This document shows positions 1 to 6,142 of a stretch of 64,000 nucleotides of DNA, one piece after another; positions within the stretch are counted from its first letter, which is position 1, and the number at the start of each line of letters is the position of its first letter. Where the stretch lies: positions 186,001 to 250,000 of the forward strand of contig JAFQZK010000003.1 in the NCBI GenBank assembly GCA_017405965.1. Reading direction: 5' to 3'. The notes beneath the pieces are model-generated. The model searched no databases, had not been told where the DNA came from, and saw nothing but the letters and a program-made list of their open reading frames with translations. The position numbers and the translations under genes are program-made. This DNA comes from Muribaculaceae bacterium (GTDB lineage Bacteria > Bacteroidota > Bacteroidia > Bacteroidales > Muribaculaceae).

Positions 1-47
1 TCTTCGGTGGGGATTTGATGCTCATCGATATGATTTTCGGGTTTCAT
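1..47 (-). CDS. 5' end of a gene running off the left edge
   Basis: An ATG at 47 on the minus strand opens a frame that stays open to the window edge (15 complete codons, beginning MKPENHIDEHQ). It is supported mainly by a good Bacteroidota promoter about 65 nt upstream (112-142, minus strand). The visible peptide is hydrophilic, with no signal peptide in the first 15 residues. Too little is present to assign a family. Confidence 0.55.
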   Translation of the reverse strand, partial: MKPENHIDEHQIPTE

Positions 48-111
48 AATGCGTTGATTTTATGTTATTCATCTCTGCCCTTAAGACGGGACCAGGTATA
101 ATAAAACTTCA

Positions 112-142
112 CAAAGGTAGCATTTTTCTCCAGTTTTTGCAA
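112..142 (-). promoter_or_regulatory. Bacteroidota promoter for the left-edge gene
   Basis: Read on the minus strand, a TTG (-33 region) is followed after 20 nt by TACCTTTG (-7 region), matching the TTTG / TAnnTTTG consensus of the Bacteroidota primary sigma factor. It sits just beyond the 3' end of yaaA and points to the start codon at 47. Confidence 0.7.
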
Positions 143-145
143 GCT

Positions 146-913
146 CTAGTTTTCTTTGATGAAACACGGCTGGTCTGGTTCACTCGAGGCGGAGCTGAAA
201 GTGAAACCCTCGTACTGGAATGCCGCCAGTTCCTCGGGATTGGAGAGCCTTTCCTGAAGTATCATGCGGGTCGTGGCGCCGCGGCAGGTTTTGGCCCACA
301 CGGCTTGTACCTTGAGCAGATCGCCCTTGCGCACGAGGAACATGGGCTGCACCACGCGCACCTCTCGCTTGACGCGTTGCCAGTCCACCAGCCGCTGGAA
401 CTCCTCGGTGGCGAGGTGGATGAGCACACCGTCATCGGCCTTGACGCTGTCGATGAGCTCCTGGGTCAGGCGAGGCTTCCAGTAGTCAAATAAGGTGCCG
501 CCTCCCGCATCGGGCAGTTCTATATGACCTTCCAGCCTATAGGGGCGTATGTCGTCGAGCGGCCGCAGCAGGCCGTACAGGAACGACATCACCCACAGGT
601 GACTCTGGGCATGGAGCAACGTGGGCACGTCCAGTGTTTCGGCTTTGAGGTGCTTGTAGGCCTGGCCATGATAGGCGAGGATGGCAGGCAAGGGCTCGTG
701 GGGGTCATCAAAGCGCAGATAACGCAAGCGGTTCTGCGACGCGATGGCTTGGGAGCAGCCCAGCATTTCGGCAAGCGCCTCGACCGGGTATTGCATCATG
801 TCACGGGCAAGCGTCTGCGCCTCCTGCAGGAACTGCGGAGTCGTGGCCGTGATGCCCTCGGGCACCGTCGCCCGGTCATTCATGATTTTGGCACTGGCAA
901 GTATGATCTGCAT
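146..913 (-). CDS. yaaA: YaaA family peroxide-stress protein
   Basis: 255 aa, full length for the YaaA/UPF0246 family. The sequence shows the family's opening (MQIILASAKIMND, compare the ISPAKT start of E. coli YaaA), the central block LYGLLRPLD followed by IRPYRLEG, a later block HLATEEF, and the C-terminal QYEGFTF. In E. coli the protein is cytoplasmic, is induced by hydrogen peroxide through OxyR and limits damage by lowering free intracellular iron; that role is known for the family and inferred here. It stands alone on the minus strand, with the left-edge gene downstream and an intergenic region upstream. I chose the ATG at 913 because the conserved motif starts at residue 1. No clear promoter was seen upstream. 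Confidence 0.93.
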   Translation of the reverse strand: MQIILASAKIMNDRATVPEGITATTPQFLQEAQTLARDMMQYPVEALAEMLGCSQAIASQNRLRYLRFDDPHEPLPAILAYHGQAYKHLKAETLDVPTLLHAQSHLWVMSFLYGLLRPLDDIRPYRLEGHIELPDAGGGTLFDYWKPRLTQELIDSVKADDGVLIHLATEEFQRLVDWQRVKREVRVVQPMFLVRKGDLLKVQAVWAKTCRGATTRMILQERLSNPEELAAFQYEGFTFSSASSEPDQPCFIKEN

Positions 914-1182
914 AAAACGCTATTCTCAATGATTGTCTTTCAATCCGCTAAATTACAACAAAAACGCTGAATATCCGAGGCTGAACGACAAAAACCTGAT
1001 CTGCACTCGTGAAGGCGGCGTCATTGGAAACCTCTCCTGACTGTCCTTTTCAATCCTAAGATGTGCTGTGTTACTCCGCATTTTACGGGAAAATCGGGAG
1101 TGCTAGTCCGCCTTTTCAGTGTTTTTTCCCTCATCGCTTCTGGCTTTTGGCAGTGGGGCGTGGTGGAGATTTTTGCCGAAAT

Positions 1183-1214
1183 GTTGGTTAGGTCTAAAAT
1201 GCGTTGTACCTTTG
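1183..1214 (+). promoter_or_regulatory. Promoter for the lipoprotein gene at 1245
   Basis: GTTG at 1183-1186, a 20-nt spacer, then TACCTTTG at 1207-1214, a close fit to the Bacteroidota consensus, about 30 nt before the start codon. The rest of the 330-nt gap between 913 and 1245 shows no ORF or RNA that I can support. Confidence 0.75.
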
Positions 1215-1244
1215 CAGTATCACATAAAATTATAGACTGAAGAA

Positions 1245-1853
1245 ATGAAAAAGATGAAATTGTGGATGATGGCCGCCATCCTGTTTTGCGGCTTTACTTG
1301 TGTGACTTCGTGCAATGGCAATGCCGGCACTGATAAGGCAGAGAAAGAAACAGCCAGTATCGAGCTGGATGAAACTGTTACGTCGGTTATCGACAAATAT
1401 CTCATTGACTCAATCGGCAAGCATTATGCCGGTAATGGTATGTGCATCCCCGCTGTGTCTTATCAAACCAATGAAATGACTAACGACAGCTTGTTTGTGT
1501 GGGGCGACTACTGGGTATTCAAGTACAATATTGTGGGTGATACCCTGAAGTGTGCATCGGGAGGAAGCCATCCTGGAAAAATGTTGCTCCTCAAGAATAA
1601 TAAAGGTGAATACAAGGTGGTATCGTTTGAACAAGTCGAGGACGGTCATGGCAATATGGAGAGTGCAAAGCGCATTTTCGGTAAATACTATGATGATTTC
1701 CACGCCGCTAACAGCGATGAGAATCACCGCGAGGAAGTCCGTGCAGCCGCAATCGCCGACTTTGTGAAAGCCAAAAAGCTGCACGTCAAGCACTATCAGG
1801 ACTACGGCTGGCCCGCCAAGAAGATTCCCGTCGACACCGTTAGCGCGAAATAA
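1245..1853 (+). CDS. Predicted lipoprotein of unknown function
   Basis: 202 aa. The N-terminus is a lipoprotein signal: a basic start (MKKMKLW), a hydrophobic run, and a lipobox ending VTSC with the predicted lipidated Cys at about residue 23. A low-complexity, acidic linker follows (about 25-45), then a mixed alpha/beta domain with no motif that I recognise; residues 60-120 are rich in Tyr, Trp and Gly. The C-terminal third is strongly charged and helical. It is a single-gene unit behind its own promoter, ahead of cinA. It is probably anchored in the outer or inner membrane facing the periplasm. I do not recognise the family. Confidence 0.85.
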   Translation: MKKMKLWMMAAILFCGFTCVTSCNGNAGTDKAEKETASIELDETVTSVIDKYLIDSIGKHYAGNGMCIPAVSYQTNEMTNDSLFVWGDYWVFKYNIVGDTLKCASGGSHPGKMLLLKNNKGEYKVVSFEQVEDGHGNMESAKRIFGKYYDDFHAANSDENHREEVRAAAIADFVKAKKLHVKHYQDYGWPAKKIPVDTVSAK

Positions 1854-1885
1854 AGGTTAAAGGTTAGAGGTTACAGGTTATCAAG
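1854..1885 (+). repeat. Short degenerate GGTTA direct repeats
   Basis: Directly after the lipoprotein stop codon the hexamer AGGTTA or a close variant recurs four times in about 30 nt. It looks like simple-sequence filler between genes; no regulatory meaning is evident. Confidence 0.6.
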
Positions 1886-1935
1886 TCTCAGACAGCGGTA
1901 ACTGTACTTACAACTCAGAAACTTAAAACTGAATA

Positions 1936-3171
1936 ATGAAATACAGCATTATTGCCATCGGTGACGAGTTGCTCATCGGGCAGGTCACCGACACCAACTC
2001 GGGTTGGATTGCCCGTCACATGACGCCGCGCGGCTGGGATGTGAACACCGTTCAAGTCGTTCCCGACGATGCCCGTCAGATTGAGCTTGCCATCGATCGC
2101 GCCTTCGCTCAGACCGACGTCGTGCTCATGACGGGTGGCCTGGGCCCCACCAAGGACGACATCACCAAGCCCGCGCTGTGCCGCTACTTCGGCGGCGAAA
2201 TGGTGCTCGACAAGGATGTGGAGGCCAATGTGCGTCAAGTGATGGAGCGTCGTCACCTCAAACTCAACGAGTACACCCGCCTGCAGGCGATGGTGCCCTC
2301 GTCGTGCCGTGTGATCCAGAACGAGATGGGCACGGCGCCGCTCATGTGGTTTGAGCGCGACGGCAAGGTGCTGGTGAGTATGCCCGGCGTGCCCTTTGAA
2401 CTGCAAGGCATGATGGAGCGTGCTGTCATTCCGCAGTTGCTCACCCGCTTCAACGACGGCGAGGACATTGAGTTCCGCACCTTTGTCGTTACGGGCATCA
2501 TCGAGTCGGCATTGGCGATGCAGCTCGACGAGTTTGAGCGCAACATGCCTCATGGCATCCACTTGGCCTATCTGCCTGAGGGGGGCATCATCCGCCTGAG
2601 GTTGACAGGTTCCTCGACCGACGCCCGTCAGATCAATGATGACATGGAGCGTCTGTCACGCCAGTTGCACGACATCCTGGGCGGCCACATCATCGCCGAC
2701 GGCGACAAGCGTCTGCCCGAGATATTGGGCGACCGCCTGCGCGAGCGGGGCCTCACACTCTCCACTGCCGAGAGCTGCACCGGAGGCAACATTGCTCACG
2801 AGATAACCAGCATTGCCGGCAGCAGCGACTATTTCAAGGGCGCTGTGGTAAGCTATGCCAACGAGGTGAAGATGGACCTGCTTGGCGTCAACGAGCAGGA
2901 TATCATCGACCACGGCGTGGTGAGTGAGCCCGTCGTGCGGCAGATGGCCGAGGGCGCTTGCCGCGCCTTGGGCACCGATTGTGCCATCGCCACGAGCGGC
3001 ATTGCCGGACCTGGTGGCGGCACGCCGACCAAACCCGTGGGCACCGTGTGGATGGCCGCCAAGTGCGGTGACCGCATCGTGAGCCAGGTCAAGCAGTTGC
3101 CCGGCGACCGAGCCCGTGTCATCACCCGTGCCACCCTCGAGGCCCAGCTGCTCCTGCTGTCACTGCTATAA
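1936..3171 (+). CDS. cinA: CinA: nicotinamide-nucleotide amidohydrolase
   Basis: 411 aa, the normal two-domain length. The N-terminal COG1058/MoCF-like domain (about 1-250) begins IIAIGDELLIGQVTDTNS and has the binding-loop motif TGGLGPTKDD. The C-terminal PncC amidase domain (about 255-411) has STAESCTGG, the block SYANEVKMDLLGV and the glycine-rich SGIAGPGGGTPTKPVG. The family deamidates nicotinamide mononucleotide to nicotinate mononucleotide for NAD recycling, and the N-terminal domain has ADP-ribose pyrophosphatase activity in characterised members; both are cytoplasmic. The ATG at 1936 puts the conserved motif at the usual distance. In other Bacteroidales I recall cinA directly before rpmB; here rpmB lies about 18 kb downstream, with secreted-protein genes between. 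Confidence 0.95.
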   Translation: MKYSIIAIGDELLIGQVTDTNSGWIARHMTPRGWDVNTVQVVPDDARQIELAIDRAFAQTDVVLMTGGLGPTKDDITKPALCRYFGGEMVLDKDVEANVRQVMERRHLKLNEYTRLQAMVPSSCRVIQNEMGTAPLMWFERDGKVLVSMPGVPFELQGMMERAVIPQLLTRFNDGEDIEFRTFVVTGIIESALAMQLDEFERNMPHGIHLAYLPEGGIIRLRLTGSSTDARQINDDMERLSRQLHDILGGHIIADGDKRLPEILGDRLRERGLTLSTAESCTGGNIAHEITSIAGSSDYFKGAVVSYANEVKMDLLGVNEQDIIDHGVVSEPVVRQMAEGACRALGTDCAIATSGIAGPGGGTPTKPVGTVWMAAKCGDRIVSQVKQLPGDRARVITRATLEAQLLLLSLL

Positions 3172-3228
3172 CTTTTCAGCTTTTACAGCCAATGGCGCAT
3201 GACGTTCGAGACAAGACTGTAACATCAA

Positions 3229-3407
3229 GAGGGTGTGTCATAATTGCGACTCGGTAATATAACCGTGCTGTCGCACGGGAAATTAAACAAATTATTAAAT
3301 TAAAATTGATACTATTATCATATTAATAAAAATTTTATGATTAATTTGATTAATTTCCCGCCCGCAGGGCGGTTATAGTTCTAGCAGTTGAATTATGACA
3401 CACCCTC
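3229..3407. mobile_element. 179-bp MITE-like inverted-repeat element
   Basis: A perfect 17-bp terminal inverted repeat (3229-3245 against 3391-3407, beginning GAGGGTGTGTCATAATT) bounds 179 bp. Inside each end is a small GC hairpin (CCGTGC-N-GCACGG on the left, CCGCC-N-GGGCGG on the right), and the inner flanks both carry GGGAAATTAA or its complement around an AT-rich centre with no ORF. The whole element can fold into one long imperfect hairpin. It resembles a non-autonomous miniature element or BIME. No clear target duplication is visible. It fills most of the 315-nt gap between 3171 and 3488. Confidence 0.65.
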
Positions 3408-3487
3408 CTCGCGAGGCAGTTTATTGGCGGGATTTGGTGATTTCAATGTCCCCCCAAGACGTATAGAACCATAAACGTTTACCGATC

Positions 3488-4366
3488 ATGAAGAGATATA
3501 TCATATTACTGGTTGCTGCATTGCTGGGTGCTCTGGTCGTGGGTGCCAGTACCGTGCCTGACGATGACGACAAGGACCCGAGCATTCAGCGCGGTATCCG
3601 TCGCCTGCATCCCGAGCGTGAGCGCGCCAAGGCCATTCAGAAGCTCCGCCAGCAGATGTCACGCAAGGCCGACCCCAATGCCGATCCCTGGGACACCAGC
3701 GACGAGGTGTGGGGCACGGTCGATTTGCCGCCGCTCGACACCAGGGACAGTGCCGCCGTCGAGGGACACCGCCTGAACGGTGCCAACTATCACACCCGCA
3801 AGACGGCCGCCGAGCAGGCTGCGCTCGACTCGCTGCTCTCGCTTGACTACAGCATCAAGGAATACGGCTACCGCAGCATGAAATGGCGCGACCTGCCCGT
3901 GACCGCTACGCTGGACCAGCTGATGCCCTATTTCGTCCTTGACGAGGACGGCGACTGCTATTCCCGATATGTCTCCCGGGCCAAAGACAGTAACGAGGTG
4001 TTCTTCGTCTTCACCCTCAACGACGACAGTGTGCCCGGCCCGCTGCGCATGTGTGTGCAGTACTGTGCCGACGACCCGCTCGACTTCGACCAGATGGTAT
4101 TCACGATCGACGGCTATGACTATCCCTACTATCCTTCCAACCACGAGAGCGGCACTATCGGCGATAACCTGTTCTGGGAGACGAGCGACGATGTGCTGCA
4201 CCCCGCCTACAAGGATCTGGTCTATGCCCTGGCCCACAGCAACTGGGTCGCACTCAAGATGATGAGCACCCGCGGCATCCACCATGTGAAGATGCTCACC
4301 GACGGCCAGCGCGAAGACTTCGCCCACACGCTCGACCTCTACCGCCTGCTGGGCGGAGAACTGTAG
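3488..4366 (+). CDS. Secreted protein of unknown function
   Basis: 292 aa. A Sec signal peptide is clear (MKRYIILLVAALLGALVVGAS, cleavage near 20-23), with no lipobox. Residues 25-55 are acidic and then strongly basic, followed by a helical segment and a compact domain (about 110-290) with conserved-looking aromatic blocks such as YRSMKWRDLPV and FTIDGYDYPYYPSN. The protein is probably periplasmic or outer-surface. No family was recognised and no catalytic motif stands out. It is flanked by the inverted-repeat element upstream and by the CCACCTAT repeat tract downstream, so it is probably a single-gene unit. I used the ATG at 3488 because it gives the signal peptide directly. Confidence 0.85.
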   Translation: MKRYIILLVAALLGALVVGASTVPDDDDKDPSIQRGIRRLHPERERAKAIQKLRQQMSRKADPNADPWDTSDEVWGTVDLPPLDTRDSAAVEGHRLNGANYHTRKTAAEQAALDSLLSLDYSIKEYGYRSMKWRDLPVTATLDQLMPYFVLDEDGDCYSRYVSRAKDSNEVFFVFTLNDDSVPGPLRMCVQYCADDPLDFDQMVFTIDGYDYPYYPSNHESGTIGDNLFWETSDDVLHPAYKDLVYALAHSNWVALKMMSTRGIHHVKMLTDGQREDFAHTLDLYRLLGGEL

Positions 4367-4401
4367 TTAGTTAATCGCTCACCGTAGCTCCTCCCGTCAG
4401 C

Positions 4402-4460
4402 CCTCCACCCATCCACCTATCCACCAAACCACCTATCCACCTATCCACCCCTCCACCCCC
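4402..4460 (+). repeat. CCACCTAT-type tandem simple repeat
   Basis: About 60 nt made almost only of CCACC and CTAT units (an 8-nt CCACCTAT period with variants). It follows the secreted protein gene and has no open frame of note. Such tracts can slip during replication. Confidence 0.75.
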
Positions 4461-4484
4461 AGTTATGCAACGGATTGCATAACT
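4461..4484. promoter_or_regulatory. Perfect 10-bp inverted repeat, possible operator
   Basis: AGTTATGCAA (4461-4470) and its exact complement TTGCATAACT (4475-4484) are separated by 4 nt. The half-site core TTGCATAA recurs at 4509-4516 just before the promoter of the winged-helix gene. The size and symmetry suit a dimeric regulator, and the downstream gene itself encodes a small winged-helix protein. Function is inferred only. Confidence 0.5.
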
Positions 4485-4520
4485 GTTTTCGGCCGTTTGC
4501 ACGACTTTTTGCATAATTTG

Positions 4521-4552
4521 TTGGGCCAATATGGAGAAAAAGGTTACCTTTG
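4521..4552 (+). promoter_or_regulatory. Promoter for the winged-helix gene
   Basis: TTG at 4521-4523 with TACCTTTG at 4545-4552, about 50 nt upstream of the start codon at 4603; spacing and -7 sequence fit the Bacteroidota consensus. Confidence 0.7.
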
Positions 4553-4602
4553 CGCCGATTTTTACTAATCATTGATTGTTTTATTAAAGGTTTTATTTAT
4601 TT

Positions 4603-4806
4603 ATGAACGCAGAAAACATTGGTACTTGGGCTGGTCTCGTGTGGAACGCCCTGAACGATGCGCAGAAGGCTCTCACTCTGAAGGACCTGCGCAAGGCTAC
4701 TAAACTCAAAGTGAACGAAATGCACTGCGCCCTGGGTTGGCTCGCCAAGGAAGGCAAGCTCAACTTCGCCGAGGGCAAGGATGACATCGAGGTTTCGCTG
4801 CGCTAA
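4603..4806 (+). CDS. Small winged helix-turn-helix protein (DUF2582 family)
   Basis: 67 aa. The sequence matches the DUF2582/PF10771 winged-helix family common in Bacteroidota: a start with NIGTWAGLVWNAL, a helix-turn-helix region LTLKDLRKATKLKVNEM, then the Trp-containing recognition region and a basic/acidic wing (ALGWLAKEGKLNF). The length is normal for the family. It is expected to be a cytoplasmic nucleic-acid-binding protein, but I know of no defined target. It is monocistronic: its own promoter at 4521-4552 and a strong terminator at 4863-4903. A perfect palindrome upstream (4461-4484) could be an autoregulatory site. Confidence 0.9.
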   Translation: MNAENIGTWAGLVWNALNDAQKALTLKDLRKATKLKVNEMHCALGWLAKEGKLNFAEGKDDIEVSLR

Positions 4807-4862
4807 GCCGAGAGCGAACAAGATCAACCCCTGGATTAAGAAATAAACATCCACTGATATGG

Positions 4863-4903
4863 CAGTGATGGCGTGGGCTAGTTACCACGCCATCACTGTT
4901 TTT
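4863..4903 (+). terminator. Intrinsic terminator after the winged-helix gene
   Basis: A perfect 14-bp stem (CAGTGATGGCGTGG paired with its complement at 4885-4898), an 8-nt loop and a TTTTTG run. Confidence 0.9.
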
Positions 4904-4989
4904 GTATAGTATAACTCACGTTAAAAAACGATTGTTCCTGTTGTTTTGAAAAAAGTGTGCGGATGCCTCAATAGATTCAGTTGTCCAGG

Positions 4990-5023
4990 GATAACAAAAA
5001 CCCGTGGCTCGTGGCCACGGGTT
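4990..5023 (-). terminator. Minus-strand intrinsic terminator of a candidate microgene
   Basis: On the minus strand AACCCGTGGC and its complement GCCACGGGTT (plus-strand arms 4999-5008 and 5014-5023) form a 10-bp stem with a 5-nt loop followed by TTTTTGTT. The orientation of the U-tract fits transcription from the minus-strand promoter at 5129-5159. Confidence 0.75.
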
Positions 5024-5111
5024 ATCGTTCTGTAAAACAAACCATTACTAAGCACTTAAAGTCATACGCGGCTTCACAGCTTGCGATAAAACCATTTATT
5101 CCATAGTTCAT
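5022..5111 (-). CDS. Candidate 29-aa microprotein or sRNA
   Basis: A minus-strand ATG at 5111 opens a 29-codon frame (starting MNYGINGFIASCEAAYDF, with three Cys) that ends at a TAA overlapping the first stem of the terminator. A near-perfect promoter (TTTG, 19 nt, TACCTTTG) lies so that transcription would start about 10 nt before the ATG. The transcript would be about 130 nt: promoter, very short leader, ORF, terminator. It may encode a peptide, or be an sRNA in which the frame is incidental. I do not recognise the peptide. There is no Shine-Dalgarno sequence, as is usual in this phylum. Confidence 0.5.
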   Translation of the reverse strand: MNYGINGFIASCEAAYDFKCLVMVCFTER

Positions 5112-5128
5112 AAATTTGCTTGAGTGCA

Positions 5129-5159
5129 CAAAGGTAAACACATTTTTTGGATTTACAAA
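5129..5159 (-). promoter_or_regulatory. Strong minus-strand promoter for the microgene
   Basis: Read on the minus strand: TTTG (complement at 5156-5159), a 19-nt spacer, TACCTTTG (complement at 5129-5136). This is one of the best consensus matches in the window, and it serves no annotated long gene. Confidence 0.75.
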
Positions 5160-5316
5160 ACAAAATGATGGAAATTTTCAAAAAAGAATAATTTATTTTT
5201 GTAAATGCTATCCGAAATGGCGCTTAAGCGGCTTAAACTGCCATGATATAGTATATGTTGCACGGGGTGGGGAAGGCTGAAGTCGCGGTTTTCGTTTCTT
5301 AATTATTTCATGCGTT

Positions 5317-5344
5317 GTGTGGTTTGGCAAACTGCAAACCACAC
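5317..5344. repeat. 10-bp hairpin GTGTGGTTTG
   Basis: GTGTGGTTTG (5317-5326) and its exact complement (5335-5344) with an 8-nt loop. No U-tract follows, so it is not a typical terminator. It lies in the gene-poor stretch 5160-5560, which otherwise shows no convincing ORF. Confidence 0.55.
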
Positions 5345-5435
5345 TGATTGCCGCGCCCCAGGGGATGAAATATGCCTTATGACTACCGAAAGCAGTAGTA
5401 TTTATGTTATTTTGATAAAAAATCCCGGATTATGC

Positions 5436-5466
5436 TTGCATTTTGTTTGTTTATTCCCTTAATTTG
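5436..5466 (+). promoter_or_regulatory. Possible promoter for a short eroded ORF
   Basis: TTG at 5436-5438, a 20-nt gap and TTAATTTG at 5459-5466, one mismatch from the -7 consensus. Transcription would run into the short ORF at 5569. Confidence 0.45.
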
Positions 5467-5568
5467 CAACCGTAATAAGGTATTTGCCGTCATGTCCCGC
5501 CTGGATAACGGAATATGAGCAGCGGCGATGCCACGACCTGATTATTTGAAACTCTAAACATTGACATC

Positions 5569-5649
5569 ATGAAAAAGAGTATTAGCACGACCCGCGTGTC
5601 ACTGGCTGCTTGCAGTCGGTGCAATTCGTCGTGTGATGCTGTAAAGTAA
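5569..5649 (+). CDS. Short ORF, possibly remnant of a secreted protein
   Basis: A 26-codon frame starting MKKSISTTRVSLAACSRC, preceded by the kind of AT-rich leader seen before the secreted-protein genes nearby. The beginning resembles the start of a signal peptide but lacks a hydrophobic core, and the frame stops after 26 codons. It may be a decayed gene or a leader peptide. An 11-bp stem downstream (5695-5705 with 5770-5780) followed by TTTTTG could end the transcript. Confidence 0.25.
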   Translation: MKKSISTTRVSLAACSRCNSSCDAVK

Positions 5650-5694
5650 CGAAAGCAAACTGCAAGGTAATTTTTTCATAAGCGTTTTTTTGAT

Positions 5695-5785
5695 GGCACA
5701 CGGGGATTAAGGTTAGAGTTAATGGATGAGATGTTAAGAATGATTTGATTTGTAAAATAGGTGAAAGTGCCCCGTGTGCCTTTTT
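5695..5785 (+). terminator. Long-loop hairpin with U-tract
   Basis: GGCACACGGGG (5695-5705) and its exact complement CCCCGTGTGCC (5770-5780) bracket 64 AT-rich nt and are followed by TTTTTGATTTTT. It could be a terminator, or the ends of a tiny inverted-repeat element. Confidence 0.45.
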
Positions 5786-5830
5786 GATTTTCCATGTGAA
5801 TGGAGCATCAAGAAGAACCTTAAAGACAAA

Positions 5831-5874
5831 AGTGTCAAAAAATCACACACTAAAGTGTCAAAAAATTAGACACT
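5831..5874 (+). promoter_or_regulatory. Tandem AGTGTC-N9-GACACT boxes, copy 1
   Basis: Two 21-nt dyads start at 5831 and 5854, 23 nt apart. The second is an exact AGTGTC-N9-GACACT palindrome with core AAAAAATTA; the first differs at a few positions. They lie just upstream of the -33 element at 5897. The same tandem pair with the same 23-nt spacing recurs at 11830-11870 ahead of the C10 protease gene. This suggests a shared operator for a secreted-protein regulon. Confidence 0.6.
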
Positions 5875-5896
5875 TCTCGATTTTTGGTGAAAAAAG

Positions 5897-5929
5897 TTTG
5901 ACACGCCGTGAACACACATTATAATTTTG
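5897..5929 (+). promoter_or_regulatory. Promoter upstream of the scaffold gene
   Basis: TTTG at 5897-5900, 21 nt, then TAATTTTG at 5922-5929, matching TAnnTTTG. The tandem inverted-repeat boxes end 22 nt upstream of the -33 element. Confidence 0.75.
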
Positions 5930-5934
5930 TTGTA

Positions 5935-6070
5935 ACGGGACAGAGGGCTGATTCCTGTTCCCGTCGCGAACAAATGGTGATAAAAACAATAAAATACAGG
6001 CTTTATTTGTGGTTAAATATGAGAGGTGCGTCGGCAAGATGCGAGAGTCCCAGGACGCACCCCTCTTTTT
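5935..6070 (+). ncRNA. Structured leader with internal terminator (attenuator or sRNA)
   Basis: Transcription from 5897-5929 would begin at about 5936. The RNA starts with a hairpin (ACGGGACAG with CTGTTCCCGT, 5935-5964) and ends with a 12-bp, one-mismatch stem (6021-6032 with 6054-6065) followed by TTTTT at 6066-6070, a typical intrinsic terminator. It lies 73 nt before the scaffold start codon, so the promoter drives either a short sRNA of about 135 nt or an attenuated leader for the downstream operon. No known riboswitch class was recognised. Confidence 0.5.
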
Positions 6071-6142
6071 AGCGCCACGCGGCTATCGCAAGTGCAACAA
6101 AACTATAATAACTGATTATTTACTGTCTAAAACGTTTTGATT

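Noticed and set aside
4807-6142. Search for transposase or phage genes in the gene-poor stretch
   Set aside because: No frame with transposase or phage-like features; only hairpins, promoters and very short ORFs were found.
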